DNA of 64,000 nt from Magicicada septendecula (taxonomy: Eukaryota; Arthropoda; Insecta; Hemiptera; Cicadidae): NCBI GenBank assembly GCA_034769895.1, contig CM068375.1:255605542-255669541 (forward strand), in the 5' to 3' direction. The position numbers were made by a program, and so were the translations under genes. The notes under the pieces are model-generated. The model had not been told where the DNA came from. It ran no database searches and saw nothing but the letters and a program-made list of their open reading frames with translations. Below are positions 25,768 through 39,269 of this stretch, piece after piece. Position 1 is the first letter of the stretch; each line of letters starts with the position of its first letter.

Positions 25768-28700
25768 TTGCTGCTTCTACTTCCTGGGTTAAATAAAGAT
25801 GTGTTGCAACAAGCAACCAATGCAAAGAACATCACCATAATTAGTAACCACTATTTGAAAGATATAAGAACCAAACTTTTAGAGGAGAACGATAAGAGCC
25901 TCAGTAATAATAATAACAAAATATTATATATAACAGCGGAGGTAGAAGGAATTCCCGCAAAAATCATGATTGACACCAGTGCCAATATTTCCATTATAAA
26001 TGCTAATGAACTGGAAAGAATCCAGAGAGAATGTGGGAAAACTTTGCCAATGTTACCAGTGAATAACATTGTTTTAATAGGTGCAACTGGCCGCCAGAAC
26101 AAAACCATCAGGAAGCAAGTTTCCTTAAGTGTCGTTAGCCGTGATATAGCTTTGGACATGGAATTTTTGATCGCCACCGGATTACCATTTGATATACTGG
26201 TAGGTTGTGATATTCTAAGAAGGTACTCCGCCATTATAGACCTTAACCTAGAGAGAGTATCACTTTTCCCAGACGGAATAACATGGACCGCAAATTTGGT
26301 AGGAGGCACAAATATACTTCCCAGCCCAATACACCAACAACTTCGTAAAATAAATATCATAAGGAACAGCCCCCTTCATAAACCAATTGTATACAACAAT
26401 GGAGGAGAGGATTTATGGTCAGTAAAGATACAAGAGATACGGGATTTCCAGTGCGGAACCAATAACGAAAAAATACCTGTACATTTAGCAGATCGTTTAG
26501 TCAGGGTATATGAGAAATACAAGGCAGTGTTTTCAGATGAACCAGGTAAGGTTAAAAACTATCAGTGCAAACTTGAATTCAAAGAAAACGTGGAGTTTAA
26601 CTGGAGGTCATATCCAATCGCGCATTCTCTAAAAGAGGCCGTGAGAACAGAAATTAATAAAATGATCGAGAATGACATAATTGAGATTAGTCAATCTCCT
26701 TACACTAGTCCAATTATTGCTGTTCCCAAAAAAGACGGACAAGTCCAGCTCTGTTTAGATGCGCGTGAACTAAATAAAACCATTGTGAATGATCGAACCT
26801 CACCCGTGAAATAGAGGAGATACTAAAACGTTTTCACGGCACTAAGTTTATCAGTACCTGGGACACTGTATGTGGTTATTGGCAAGTGGAGTTGCATCCA
26901 CAAAGCCGTCAGTACGTGGCGTTCATTTTTGAAGGGCGCAATTACCAGTTCAAGAGACTGCCCTTCGGACTTGTAAATTCTGTCGCCATCTTTGTGGCAT
27001 GTATGGACCAAATTCTTGGACAAGAAGCACTCCAATTTACCACAGTCTATGTAGACGATTTACTCATTACATCAGAAACCTGGGAGGAACACTGTTATAG
27101 AGTAGAATATGTACTCAGAAAGTTAGCGCAAAACAACATAACTTTGAAGTTGGAGAAATCCAAGTTCACTGCGCGCGAAGTACAATTCTTAGGTTTCAAT
27201 CTAGACGATAGAGGTATTACCCCGTCAGCAGAGAAAGTGGAGGCAATTCAGAAGTTCCCGCAGTCAGGAAACAGGAAACAGTTGCAATCTTTCCTCGGAC
27301 TCTGTAACTATTACAGAAAGTTCCAGAACAGATATTCCGAGTTGACAGCCAAGTTTCAACCACAACTGTCTGCGAAAAACAAATGGACCTGGGGTGAGGA
27401 ACAAGAACAAGATATTACCTTCCGCTTGATAAAAGAAAAGTTTCTGGAGAGCGTTATACTTCGTCACCCGGATTTTATGAAACCATTCTTTTTAAATTGC
27501 GATGCTAGCGACATAAGCTTAGGAACAACATTCTACGAGGAAGATGAGGAGGGTCAACATCTGGTAATAAGCTTTGCTAGTCGCACGCTGAATCAATGCG
27601 AAAAGAATTATAATGTAACCGAAAAGGAATCGCTTAGCGTGGTGTTCGCATGCAGCAAGTTCCGAACATACATTCTCGGGTATCAAGTCACTGTTCGTAC
27701 TGATCATAAATCCATCTCGTTTCTATGTAGGTGCAAATTGAGTCACGGCCGATTGGCTAGATGGGTACTCGCCCTACAAGAATATGATTTAAAATGGGAG
27801 TATATTCCGGGAAAAAAGAATGTGGTAGCAGATGTATTATCACGGATAAATTTGGAAGATCAGACCTTCGAGGGAGAGAAGGAGAGCTTGGTTAAAATTT
27901 ACAACCTATTTAAAACCAGATCCGATCTACAAGCTCTATTAATAAACATCCGTATCCACCAACAGTCTGACCCTAAACTGAAAAACATCATAAGTCGATT
28001 GGAAGCCGATGATGACACCGTTTCCAAATACTACCATCTAAACAAAGGAATATTATTCGTAAAAACGGCATTGGATGAAGAGACATGGAAGGTGATAATT
28101 CCACACCAAATCGAAAAAGAAGTTATAATAGATTACCATATCAGGTATGGCCATATGGGAGCGCTAAAAGTGATACAGGCTTTAGAAGAAAACTGCAAAA
28201 TAAAGAATATTAACCGAAAGGTGAGAAATTACCTAAAGTCTTGCAATATTTGTCAGTGTGTCAAGATAAACAATGAGAAGAAAGAGGGTATAATGATACC
28301 TATCACCTCAAATGCAAAACTAGAAAAAGTATTCTTAGATATCTGCGGGCCATTTCCCCGTAGCGGCGGTCGACACAGGTATAAGTACCTAATGATAATC
28401 ATGGACCATTATACGAAGTACATAAAGCTATATCTGGTTAATCTGGCAACAACAGCGAAAGTTCTTGCGGTAATCGTAGATTTGTATGTGCCAGAGATCG
28501 GTAGACCATCTTCAATTATTACCGACCATGGTACTCAATTTAAGGGGAGGAGATGGCGAGACACATTATTATCACTTGGGATCAAAACCTATAAGACGTC
28601 AGTCTACCACCCAAGTAGTAATCCGGCTGAGAGGGTACTGAGAGAAGTGGGTAGGATCTTGCGGACGTACTGTCACAACCAACAGAGAAAGTGGCAAGAG

Positions 28701-29141
28701 TACTTAGCAGCAACAGAGAAATTCCTAAATTTCGCCCACCATCCAACTATAGGAACTACCCCTTACTCCGCCATGTATGAGAAGCCAACTCCCCGAGAAA
28801 TTGAAGAAGTAATCGAGTTTCCACCAAACAATGATCGCAAATTTAACCAGGTGAAATTCTATAACAAGGTGGCTGAAGACCAAGAGAAACGGCAAACCAA
28901 ATATCAAAAGGCAATAGGGTGTATAATAACTTACAAAGAGGGTGAGAAAGTTCTATTAAAAAATCGAGAACTGCCCAGCACCCTAGAAGGGATAACCAAA
29001 AAGTTATTATTACTCTATATAGGCCCATATGTTGTTGTAAAGGATAATCATAATAATACGTATGAAATGAGAGAAATAGTTTCCGGAAGAGTTAAAGGTG
29101 TGTACAATCAAGCATCTATGAAAAAGTACTATGAAGAATGA
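25768..29141 (+). CDS. pol: pol region of the 14-kb element (fossil)
   Basis: Domains in order. Aspartic protease (IDTSANISII active-site segment, later LVGCDILRR). Reverse transcriptase (VQLCLDARELNK, RLPFGLVNS and the YVDD catalytic box with TVYVDDLLIT). RNase H (NCDASDISLG, TEKESL, RTDHKS, ADVLSR). Integrase with an HHCC zinc part (HIRYGHMGALK...CNICQC) and the DDE core (LDICGPF, ITDHGTQF, and the glutamate in NPAERVLREVG). A basic C-terminal part ends at 29141. Gene order RT-RNase H-integrase places it in Ty3/gypsy. It is in a different frame from gag, as is common in the family. About one interruption is present, otherwise it looks complete. Confidence 0.9.
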
Positions 29142-29760
29142 GTTTGCAATTTGGAATTTAATACATAAAAATTCTAAAATAATTGTAAGAACATCTTACT
29201 ACAACAAATATTTATGAGAAAAACTTTATGGAAAAAATAAAAAAGAGAATTTTGAATTTTTAACACATAAAAATTCAAAAATATTTGTAAGAACATTTTA
29301 CTACCAAATATTTATGAGAAAAAACTTTATGGGAAAATAAAAAAAATAAGAATTTGGAATTTATACTAAAAAATTTAAAAATGAAGTAAGACCAACTTAC
29401 TACGATTAATTTGTGAAAAAACTTTATGGTAATTAATTAAGAAGAATTTGAATTTAGAGAAATACCAACACATTCAAAAGATAATTGTAAGATCACCTTA
29501 CTACACACAATTTTGAAGAGAAACCATTTGGAATAATTAAAAAGGAAGAATTAGAATTTAGAATTATATATAACAAAAAACTAAAAATTAAGTAAGCACA
29601 TCTTACTATAAACAATTTTGAAGGAAACAATTTTGGGAATAAATGAATTAAACAGAATTTGAATTTTGATAAAACGTCAAAACTTTAAACCAAAATAAGA
29701 TCAACTTATTACAGTGATTTATGAGAAAGGTTATGGAAATAGATGAAAAGGAAGAGTTTG
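29142..29760 (+). repeat. Six degenerate ~100-bp tandem units with a conserved hairpin
   Basis: Immediately after the pol stop, about six units recur at 99-105 bp. Each has an AATTTGAATTT-like start, a short hairpin and a TTATGAGAAAAACTTTATGG-like end. The hairpins (5-bp stem, 5-nt loop) are at 29185-29199, 29287-29301, 29386-29400, 29487-29501, 29592-29606 and 29695-29709. Five read GTAAG...(C/T)TTAC. The sixth reads ATAAG...CTTAT, a change on both sides that keeps the pair. Unit 2 has a G-U pair instead of G-C. Loops differ freely. This suggests a selected RNA or DNA structure. The function is unknown. Confidence 0.8.
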
Positions 29761-31131
29761 AATTTTGCATAAAACTAACAAAGTTATAAAAATAAATATG
29801 TGCCATTTATAATTAAATTTAGAAGAAAATAATATGATTAATTCAGAAAAAAGAATTAAATATAATCCAGAATAAATGTGAATATCTAGCATTTGAAGGA
29901 GTAGAGAAGAAAAACAAAAAAGAGTGTGATATACAAGAGAAGGCAATAATTTGGAAACAAAGAGAAGAATCTGTTATTACAATAAAATTATGAAAAAATC
30001 CAAATAGAAAAATAATAAAATAACAATGAGAACAACCTATGACTAATTACTTATGAAACGATAATGGAAACAGTTAATCAAGAATAAGGAATACGATATT
30101 ACTCAGTTCTGAAGAAACAAAGAAGAACAACTTATACCAAACATATGGAGAAGATGATTTTGAACAAATAATAATAATAAGACCTATATGAAATGCAAAG
30201 AGAAGAAGTACCACATGAAATATAATATAAATGAATTAATGTTAATGAATGCGAAGGCGGATTAATAACTTTCTAAGAGAAAGGAAAGAACAAAATGTTT
30301 AAATAATATGATCAAAATAACAACATGAATATCTAATATAAAGATACAAATTTAAAAATTAAATATAATAAAATAAGACCATTCAAATAATGAATAAGAA
30401 AATACTATATATAAAGACCATGCTAACACTGTGATTAACCAGAAGGAAGTATAAAGAAAATTCAGATGGAGAAGGAAAAGAGTTACACTATAACTAGTAA
30501 CAAGAATTATTAAGAGAAGTTTTCAACCATAATTAAAATAAATATATCAGACGAGTTAAGAGTTCAGAAATATATATATATATAATGAGTACGATGAGAA
30601 TTAAGAAGATTTATTAAGATAGAAAATGTGAGATAATCTGAGAAACTACGAAGTGAAGAATCCAAAGATATTTTTATTAGTCGAAAATGAGACTACTTTT
30701 TATTTTATTTTATTCGATGACTGACTGAAGACAATTCCAGCAGCATTATGTTTTTTGAGCAGAGATGAATGTGCCTCTGGACTCAAATTGTAGAAGTGGT
30801 GTATGGCCAGCAGAGTTGTGTAGCCTACAGTGCCCCTCTGAACTGCCCCAGCCCACGTGATAGGGAATGTTAGGGAATTAATATCCCAAGGATGCAACAC
30901 GAAGTTTATAAAGAAAGAAAATGTATAATAATAATAATAATAATAATATATCTCAGAAGACACTAACTATCCAAGAAGGATCAAAAGTCAAATAAGTAAC
31001 TATATATATAAAATTTATTAAACTTAACTATAATTAGAGGAAAATGAAATGTAAAAAATAATGAATTTATCATAAGAAATTATTTCATCCATAAACAAGT
31101 CTGAAATAATTACTTCTTGAGGAGAGCAATC
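29761..31131 (+). other. 3' non-coding region of the 14-kb element
   Basis: About 1.4 kb of A-rich DNA between the hairpin units and the 3' LTR, with no open frame of note. It contains a foreign-looking GC-richer block (30690-30955, listed separately). The last bases before the LTR include GAGGAGAGCAAT, a possible polypurine tract. Confidence 0.6.
30690..30955 (+). mobile_element. Candidate SINE/LINE-tail insertion with TAA-repeat tail
   Basis: A block of clearly different composition (GC-richer, balanced strands) within the A-rich interior. It starts near CGATGACTGACTGAAG and ends in AAAGAAAGAAAATG followed by eight ATA/TAA units. A 3' tail of short A-rich repeats is typical of SINEs and of some LINEs. 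No target duplication, Pol III box or protein match was established. Confidence 0.4.
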
Positions 31132-34100
31132 TGTAGCATGACAGATAAACACATAAAAATGAATGGCATTGATCAATAAAGTAATATAATATAATAACAT
31201 TAAATCCGAAGAAAGCATTATAATATAAAGAATTAATACAGAGCAACCGTGCAGAACAATCATTGATATTAAAAGTTAAGTTCCTATAAAAGCAATGTTA
31301 CTAGTGATGAATCATCAAAACCAGTTTAATAACCAAAGGTTTAAAGATATAACACAGGAAGGTAAGGAGTAGATAAGGAAGCAACCCAGAACATTACTAA
31401 ACCCACAACGAGTATAAGGAATAAATAAAAACGAAACCCAGAACAAGGCAAGATCCACCATAAAAGGTGATACATTTAAAGAAACCAGAAGAGTAGATGA
31501 AGAAGTAACCCCAAGAAACCCGATGACATCCAGAAGAAAAGAAGACATCATTGAAGAAACAAGAAGAAGACAGCATCCAGAAGAAGAAGGAATGCTCTTA
31601 TAAAAAACACCCATATCCCAAAATAAATAAAAACCATAATAATAAAAAGTATAACGAAGTATTCATGAACACAAACCATATGTACAATAAAATTAAGAAT
31701 AAAAGTGTATAGAGTAAGAGTTGCCAGTGGACCAAGGTGAAACAATAGTATAATACCCAAAGAACAAATCTTCATTGTAACCCACAAACAAATCTCTTGA
31801 TGTTAATAAGACTAAACAACCATTTAGAAATAGCATCAAGAAGTGTAAAGTGAACCAGTGCTAGTTTGTGTATTATAAAAAATAAACCTTATGTTTCACA
31901 CTTGGCATCCACAAACTGTGTAAATAATGAAAAATACAACTTTTTAGTGACTTATGATTTGTACAGAGTGAATGTAATATACATGTAATAATATAGAGCT
32001 GTCTATCTGTTTGAAATGACATTTAGGTAAATGATAATAAGAACAGAAGCAGACACAGGATTAAAAACACAAAGTGACAGGGTACAATTACCCAAAACCA
32101 TATTAAAAACAGTTTAAAAACTGATAATTAAATTTAGTACAAGAAATAGTAAATAAGAATAGAGGAATAAGGTTTTGTGTATATAGAATAGGATATTTTA
32201 AAAATGTATTAGTAATAAGGACATTCAATAAGCTTAGAACCACTAACATCCTAATTGTAAAATATTTATTACTTGTATTGGTGTTAATGGTTGAATAAGA
32301 TGTTTGCATGGTAAAAAACGTTCTTTATAAATAATATTTCTGTTTTAGTATTAAGCTTTAAGTATAAAAAATGTCTAATTAGTTGAAGACAACCATTATT
32401 TAAAATTATTTCTTATCTGTTCATAATATTGAAATAGATACTAATTGTTATTGTGTTTAATAGAAAAAATGTTTAATTTATATTACAATGTTAAAAAGTC
32501 AGAGAGGGTATAATTCAATATATATTGTTTGTATAAAAATTTGTATGAAAAAATTGTTAGGAATCTAGGCAAAATGATGAAAACTAAACCTCATCAAAAC
32601 TGAGAAACTAAGTACTTAAATACATTTAAACTGAAGGGATTTAGATAAGGTAAACCAGAAACAAAGCCATATAATTAGAAATATAACTTAGAAAGATTTT
32701 ATAAAATTATAGCCAGGATTATAAATAAAAATGGAAATGACAGAACTCAAAAATTTGGAGAGGGGAGTCATATATTCCAACATAATATTTTAAAACTTAA
32801 CCAATTCATATAATTGCAAGAAATTAAGGGAATATAAACCTTTTATTACAATATGAGATTTAATAATCATAAATATAACTTGAAAATGGCAGAATTTGGA
32901 TAATGACAGGAAGCGGATTTTGAAAATTTACAAGGTACAAAATGAAGGTAAAATTACCAATTTTAGATAAAAAACTTAATAAAACGGCATTATTCGATAT
33001 CAAAATACGCCGAATGAACTGAAGGATAAAATTAAGTAACAACTAGCTAATAAATTTGAATAATAACCAAAGTTTAAGCAGTTATATAATGTAACTTTAA
33101 TACATGCACAGGATGCAAGATAAAATTCGAACAATGTAAGGAATAATATTGCTTTGGCTAAGATTTTAGTCGAAAGTGAAGGAAGTAGAGAGTTAATTAT
33201 TGAACGTTGTACGGGACACTTGACGAGCATATTAAAACGTGTTAACCTAGTTTCGAGTACCGTAATGGCGAGCAATTGTATGATACGAATTTGAAAATCA
33301 CGAGTGAAGACAAAAAACATTTTACAACTTCGACACAGTGACCTAAACACTTACAAAAGACTAACTAACATTGTATAGCACGAAACTACAGTTAAATAAC
33401 ATTTTAAACACCATAAAACAGTATATAACATAACCATCGAAAGTGCCTGATCGACAAAAAGTGAACTGACTTATAAATACACCACTTTTCAAAATACAAC
33501 ACCGAAACTTAACCAGAGACACTATACCAACACCAGAAGGAAGATTTGCAGACACCAGGACGTGAATTCGGCAAGAAAATTACTTTATTGGAACGCCAAA
33601 ACTACGAAGGGACGATTGACCACTTCGACGGCAGCTATTACTGATTCGTCACCGCTCAACTGAACACGGCCATCTAGTTTGTCGGCGACACGGATCGCAA
33701 CATATTTCTTTATTTTACCCTTTTCATTGATTATATGTACTTTTAGTATTAAGAATTATCTTGTAATGTTATACTTTTTTAATCTTTGCCCGATTTCTCT
33801 GACTTTTCCAATAAATAGCTGTTAAAAGAACCTTATTGTATTTTATATAAAAACTTGTAAACATTCGATACCCTGAGAATCGATTTAAAAATCGACAAGA
33901 GTCTTTATAAACAACTGTTAATAAAATACTTTATACTTTTCATCTTAAAACAGTTCTTTCTTTTCTAAACATAGCAATTTACACATACTATAATTTAAAC
34001 AACATCTACTACAAGAATTTCACCACATTGAAGGAAGATAACCTCCAAAACTGAAAGTAAACAAGGATCGATTGTAATTGGAGACAATCCTATAAGTGGT

Positions 34101-34225
34101 TGGAGTTTCTTCAAAAAGGAGTTTTTAAACAAACAATTTTAATTTCTTACACGAACACATATTTAATATATTTTGTAACACTACACCAATACAACATTAA
34201 CACTACGACACACGTATTCGTTACA
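31132..34225 (+). repeat. 3' LTR of the 14-kb element
   Basis: 3094 bp, TGTAGCATGACAG to CGTTACA, near-identical to the 5' LTR over its length except for about 110 bp. It is followed by the ATAT target copy at 34226-34229. Confidence 0.93.
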
Positions 34226-34229
34226 ATAT

Positions 34230-35374
34230 TTTAAGACAAAATTTCATATGTTTTGTAGTTTACAAAATATTTATTTTATTGCAAAATTGTCTCTGAAATC
34301 AGATTGATCTGATTTTAAAAAAGAAACGTCAATTTGTTACTTGGATGTTGTTTTTGTGGGTTGATTCGTCTTACTGCCAGTCCTGTGAATCGCCGCAATC
34401 TGCTCCTCTCTCGTCTCCTCCTTTCTGCACACTCCCGCCTCGCTGGAGCTCCTCTTGCACGCCGTCACACCGGTAATCAGTCTAATCTTATCTTGGGGCA
34501 CAAATTGGGTATTAATTTAATCTTACTTATTTTTGGGCTTTAAGCATGCATCTTCCTGCGTCTTGAGGTGTCCTCGCGATCACATAGGAGTATCCCGGAT
34601 GGATAAACCTTCCCTATGCGGAAATCTTGACTCACGCGATATTAGCACTGTTTAACAATATTAAATAGCTTATTTTTTGTAATAATGAGTTCGTACCCAG
34701 TCAAGGTATCAGCAACGGGTAACTCGTCGCTAAATTGACCCTGATCACTCGTACAAAAGCACGTTTCTGTTCGAAAACTCGCACAGAGAGCACGTCTGTA
34801 ATATTCGAGCTGCAGGATGGAACTAACTAGATATTCATCGGCGGAGGCCCAATCTTAATGGAAATTGGGGCCACTGATTGGTCGAAACAGCTATCATGCG
34901 ATTGATGGCTACCACTGATAGACGATTTCTTGAAACGATTTGTAGATTTCTGCAGAAGCAGGTATAGATTTTATCTATGACTTTTCTGCCTTATAAAAGA
35001 TAGGGACTTTATAGAAACTGCTTTTTACTAACAAAATCCCTATTTACAAACTACGTAACAAGTCTCTGACACCCAGAAAATATAGCGCTATTTAAGATGT
35101 GTGCCCTGTCCAAATCTCAGTTCGGTACGTACATTTATACTTGAGCTATTCATAAAAAATACGACTGACACGCTCACTCGCACATGACATGATCACAAAT
35201 ACATTTATGGGCATTTTAATACATAATAGTCTTTTACCCAATTCTTATTTCAATACTTACATCTAATTTACATATTCAGACAAAAATCAAATTTTAACAT
35301 GTCTATAACATCATAACCTGTTATAACAGCATGTAGTCCTGGCTACATTTCCCTTACTGCAATGTTCTATTGCA
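34230..35374 (-). repeat. Right part of the outer element's LTR
   Basis: Continuation of the LTR that begins at 20098. It carries a GC-rich stretch (34370-34480), a CCACTGATTGGTCGAAAC segment with a counterpart in the solo LTR at 59457, and ends TTCTATTGCA. Immediately inside (minus strand) is GAGGAGGGGATA, a good polypurine tract, which fixes this as the 3' LTR of a minus-strand element. Confidence 0.55.
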
Positions 35375-35895
35375 GGAATATCCCCTCCTCGGATAAAAAA
35401 AATTTGTTTACACAAACACAAATTATTTTTTTCCTTTTTTTTTAACCAAAAATCATACCAATTCCTTTCCTTTTTAAACATATAATCAGACTCATAATAA
35501 ATAAATAAATACTCCTTATTAAACTAAAACATTTTCTTCCAATAAATTTTGACATCTGTCAGTTCCAATATAAATAAACACAAGCACGAGGTTGATAATC
35601 TGTTATCAAGGGTTAGAGAGATAAGCTAGTATGAACAGTTCATGACGTCATAATCCCTACTGTCCAGTCGCACACTTCTCAACATATTTACCCACATGGT
35701 TCAAACAAACATGAATTTACACAACTTACTTACTTTAACAATTACGTTATGACATTCATACTTTAATATACCCAGATACACATGAACGTTAATTTTTGAC
35801 ATAGTACTTGCGTAATGACGACGCATGGAATTTGCCAATAGTTTTGTTAGTATTTTGATTTGTAACAATGTAGGTTTGCTTTCCCACTTGTTCAG

Positions 35896-36613
35896 TTAAC
35901 ATAAATAAATAACATATAAATAACATATATTGAACTTAGCTGTGGTATTATCAATACTGCTGCTTACATTTAACGCTTTTAGTAAAATTAACTCGCCTAC
36001 TCTGAACGATTGCAGCTTATGATCAGCATTAAATTTTTCTGACTGCTGTTCGGCGAACTTCCTTATCCTCTCCTTTGCATCCAAACGCTTAACTTCGATT
36101 GGCGTCGGCAAATTTTGAGTGGCTACCCTTTTTATATAATCACTCCAGGCACGCTTTGGTTGGACATCTGACTGCAGTTCCGATGGTGTATATCCAGTCG
36201 TGGTTTTGTAACACCCAATTATGGCGTTCTCGAAAAACTCCAGATACTCTGGCTACTTGCTTTGGTTATTGTTACAATAAGTCCTGAATAAACGACCAAG
36301 TTCTCTATTCACCCTCTCAGCGAGATTCCCTTGGGGTCTACGAATGGCTGTTAGAACTGCTTGAATGCCCCTCTTCTCTAATTCGGCTTTCCATTTTTTT
36401 ATTCTGGAATTGCGTACCCTGATCAGACAGGATCTTTTTTACATGACAATATTTTGGGATGTACTTTTCCAAAATTATCCTCAGTACCGCATCTGTTGTG
36501 GGTCTACCTACCGCATAAAGACTAACATTCTTAGTGAAGGCATCCATACACACCACCAGATTTCTCATCCCCCTCGCCGTACGTGGTAATGGTCCCAGGA
36601 AATCAATGCATAG
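35896..36613 (-). pseudogene. Integrase C-terminal part of the outer element
   Basis: Minus-strand segments LVVCMDAFTKNVSLYAVGRP and KKILSDQGTQFQ belong to a Ty3/gypsy integrase catalytic core. Further on, RKFAEQQSEKFNADHKLQSF and VGELILLKAL are the domain after the core. The counterpart in the element at 55114 is very similar (LIVCIDAFTKNVRLYPVTRP). The 12.3-kb gag-only element starts at 36614 and separates this from the rest of the integrase. Broken. Confidence 0.8.
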
Positions 36614-39269
36614 TGTAACCCCTCTTTCCTTTCATGCTTTTTATGTATAGAAAACAAACTTCTTTTTTTTTTATTTCTCTTTTTATTTATTTTTTATTAT
36701 TTTTTTTTATTGAAAGAGAGGCCACAAGTTATTTAGAACTAGGCAAGAGCCTAGAGAAGCCAAAAATGCGCTGGGTCCAGTATGATGGGACTTGCAAATG
36801 AAACTCTGCTCTAAGATAACAATAACAGGATTTATTGCATTCTGCTTTGTACAAGATATGCGCCCTTGAAAAAGTAAGATCATATTACAAGTGTTTCATA
36901 ATCAAGTATAGCTCACTTCCAAAACCCCCAATCGTTATTATAATTCCATTAGACATAGGTATCGCCAAATAGTTGAGCTTGAATAATCATGGCGCATAAA
37001 TAATAATAATGTAAAATGGCGCATAGTCTCGACCCTCCCAGTAAATTACACAAATCATAACATGATATAAATATATATAGGCATAATCAAGTATAACAAT
37101 CCAACAATCACATAAGGCATATAACACAACATATAATTAACATAGATACACATTTACATATAAATGGCACACCACATGTTCACCTGGTTAACAGCGTATA
37201 TTTTGTCATCATACACCCTCAACCCTCTTATTCAGATCACGTATCCGGCCCACCATAAATTTTCAATTAATAAACTCAAACCCAACTAATAAATCCCAAA
37301 AGAGTAAAGTAGACATGCCCCAAAATTCTAAGTATATGAACAGCCAAAGTCAATGTGACTAAACAGTCCGAACGGCACACAAGTACCAAGCAAAGTTAAT
37401 TATCAATTTCGGATCCCAACAATGATAATAATAATAAGTGCCATCATGAGGTCAACATGGATGCCCGGTTGTATAACTGCATTTCTCATTTCCTTTATTT
37501 TCCTGACAAAAAATTTGCAAAAACAGTGGAATGTGACCACCCATAAATACTTATAACTGGTACTGATTTGTCTTGCATTCTTTAACATTCATTAATTAAT
37601 TGGCATTATGAGCAATAAAAGTTTAACAATTATTGTGCTGGCTATGGCAAAATTTAATGGTTACAAAATTAGCTGAACAGTAAAATTGAATTTCCAAAAG
37701 CAGAATCTATGTAATTAATGTACTAAAACATGCTTAAGGTGTTCCTTAAAAAAAAATCCACTTGGCCTCAGGCACGGTCATGCGCCCGGACGAGATCCAG
37801 CAAAATATGACATGATACAGTCCTGTAGTGAACGGCACCTACAGGTGTCGTCCACATGTTAAAACACCTCCCCGACCTTTAAATTAATAATCCAATACAC
37901 AACCAAATTAACTGAAAAAATAATTAACCATAAAATTTCCCGACGGGGACAGATACATCCGTACATGCATGCTTAACACAGAAATAATTTAGTGGCCGGA
38001 AATGCCGACCATATTTACAGAAAACTCACATCAACTCGGGCGATGCATGACCCTGGCTGAGTTTACAATTCTCTGAATGAGATAAACATTAATATGTTAA
38101 TGAGGCGTAAGCCTTAATAAAAAACAATGACAAAGTAACATGTAAACCCAATTGTCCCGTTGGACTTGCCCGGAACTAAGTCCCCAAACTGGAGCATCTC
38201 CACAAGTGTCTCAAAAAGAGTTTATCAGCCACAAACATTTTGTTCAAAAAAGCTTAAATGTCACCTGGTTAGCAGCATATGGGTAGAGGATCTGGTCGAG
38301 TGTGTCCGTCCATCCGGGCTGACAGCTGACGGAAGTCGGAATCTATATCATGGAAAGCAGGTATTCGGCCATCCTCTGGAGCGAGACAGATTATCGTCTA
38401 CATCGGAAACCCTGCACAATTATATCTGTGATTACTTACAGGTTTAATAAACCACACTACCTCATTTACCCAGCTGAACCCACATTTCGTGACCTGCCCA
38501 GTTTACAATCTCCGAAAATTCACTTATGTATTGAACCCCATTGAATCAAATAAATCACTTCAAAATAACACCTTTAAATATTATAATCTATAATATATCC
38601 AAATATAGTCATTCAACATAATAATCATTTCAAATAAATAGTTATTCACAAGTTTTTGTGAAGCACTTAACCCCCCCCCCTGACAGGAACTAGCAAACTT
38701 TAACAAGTTCGTGATGTACAATCATCTCAGAAAAATGACTGACTTACGCCCCATTCTAATTTAATGAATTGAGTATTATTATTATTACATTATTAATGAG
38801 ATAATGGGTTAATATCTGTTAGCCAGCGTTAACATTGAAAGATACATAAACCAATTTATCCTGTTGCCTGCCACGTGCTGATAAATTACTGCAATACCTA
38901 TCGCCCTGCATCTGCATTAATATTAATTTATTTTTATGAATTAGTAAGTTATATATATATCTTAACACACTTACCGGAAGGTCGCGTAGACTTCTACTTA
39001 TACAGAGTAGCAGATAGTAGACAAAATTTTACATCGCTGCTGTCAGCCGGACCTGGACCTTAATACGTTGAATGCTACAATTGAACTGAACTGACCAGCG
39101 GCCGAAAAAATAGTATGAAGCGCTGGACACAGAGAGCGCGCGGATCGGCCCAGTGGCCAGATGACGGACGTACGTAAATTCTTACGTAAACACTTACGTT
39201 AATAAATACGTAATTTAATAATTCCACTATAAAAAAAACACCGCCGAGTTTTTCCCAAAACACTGCACA
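36614..39269 (-). repeat. 3' LTR (left) of the gag-only element
   Basis: Ends (plus strand) CACTGCACA. It contains a run of about ten C near 38670 that is also in the partner LTR, and a TATATATATCTTAAC segment. Adjacent on the inside is the GC-rich purine tract (minus strand) at 39270-39283. Confidence 0.9.

Larger units (their letters stand above)
20168..34225 (+). mobile_element. 14.1-kb Ty3/gypsy LTR retrotransposon with giant LTRs
   Basis: A near-complete element. It has two direct LTRs of 3207 and 3094 bp (TGTAGC...GTTACA), a primer site 3 nt inside the 5' LTR, a gag region with a long coiled coil, a pol region in protease-RT-RNase H-integrase order, about 2 kb of non-coding DNA with tandem hairpin units, and the 3' LTR. 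The target duplication is ATAT (20164-20167, 34226-34229). The insertion lies in the LTR of the outer element. The LTRs differ by few substitutions by eye plus about 110 bp in length, so the copy is young. It looks almost whole, with about two interruptions over the whole coding part. No envelope gene was seen. LTRs of about 3 kb are very long for the Ty3/gypsy group. Confidence 0.93.
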
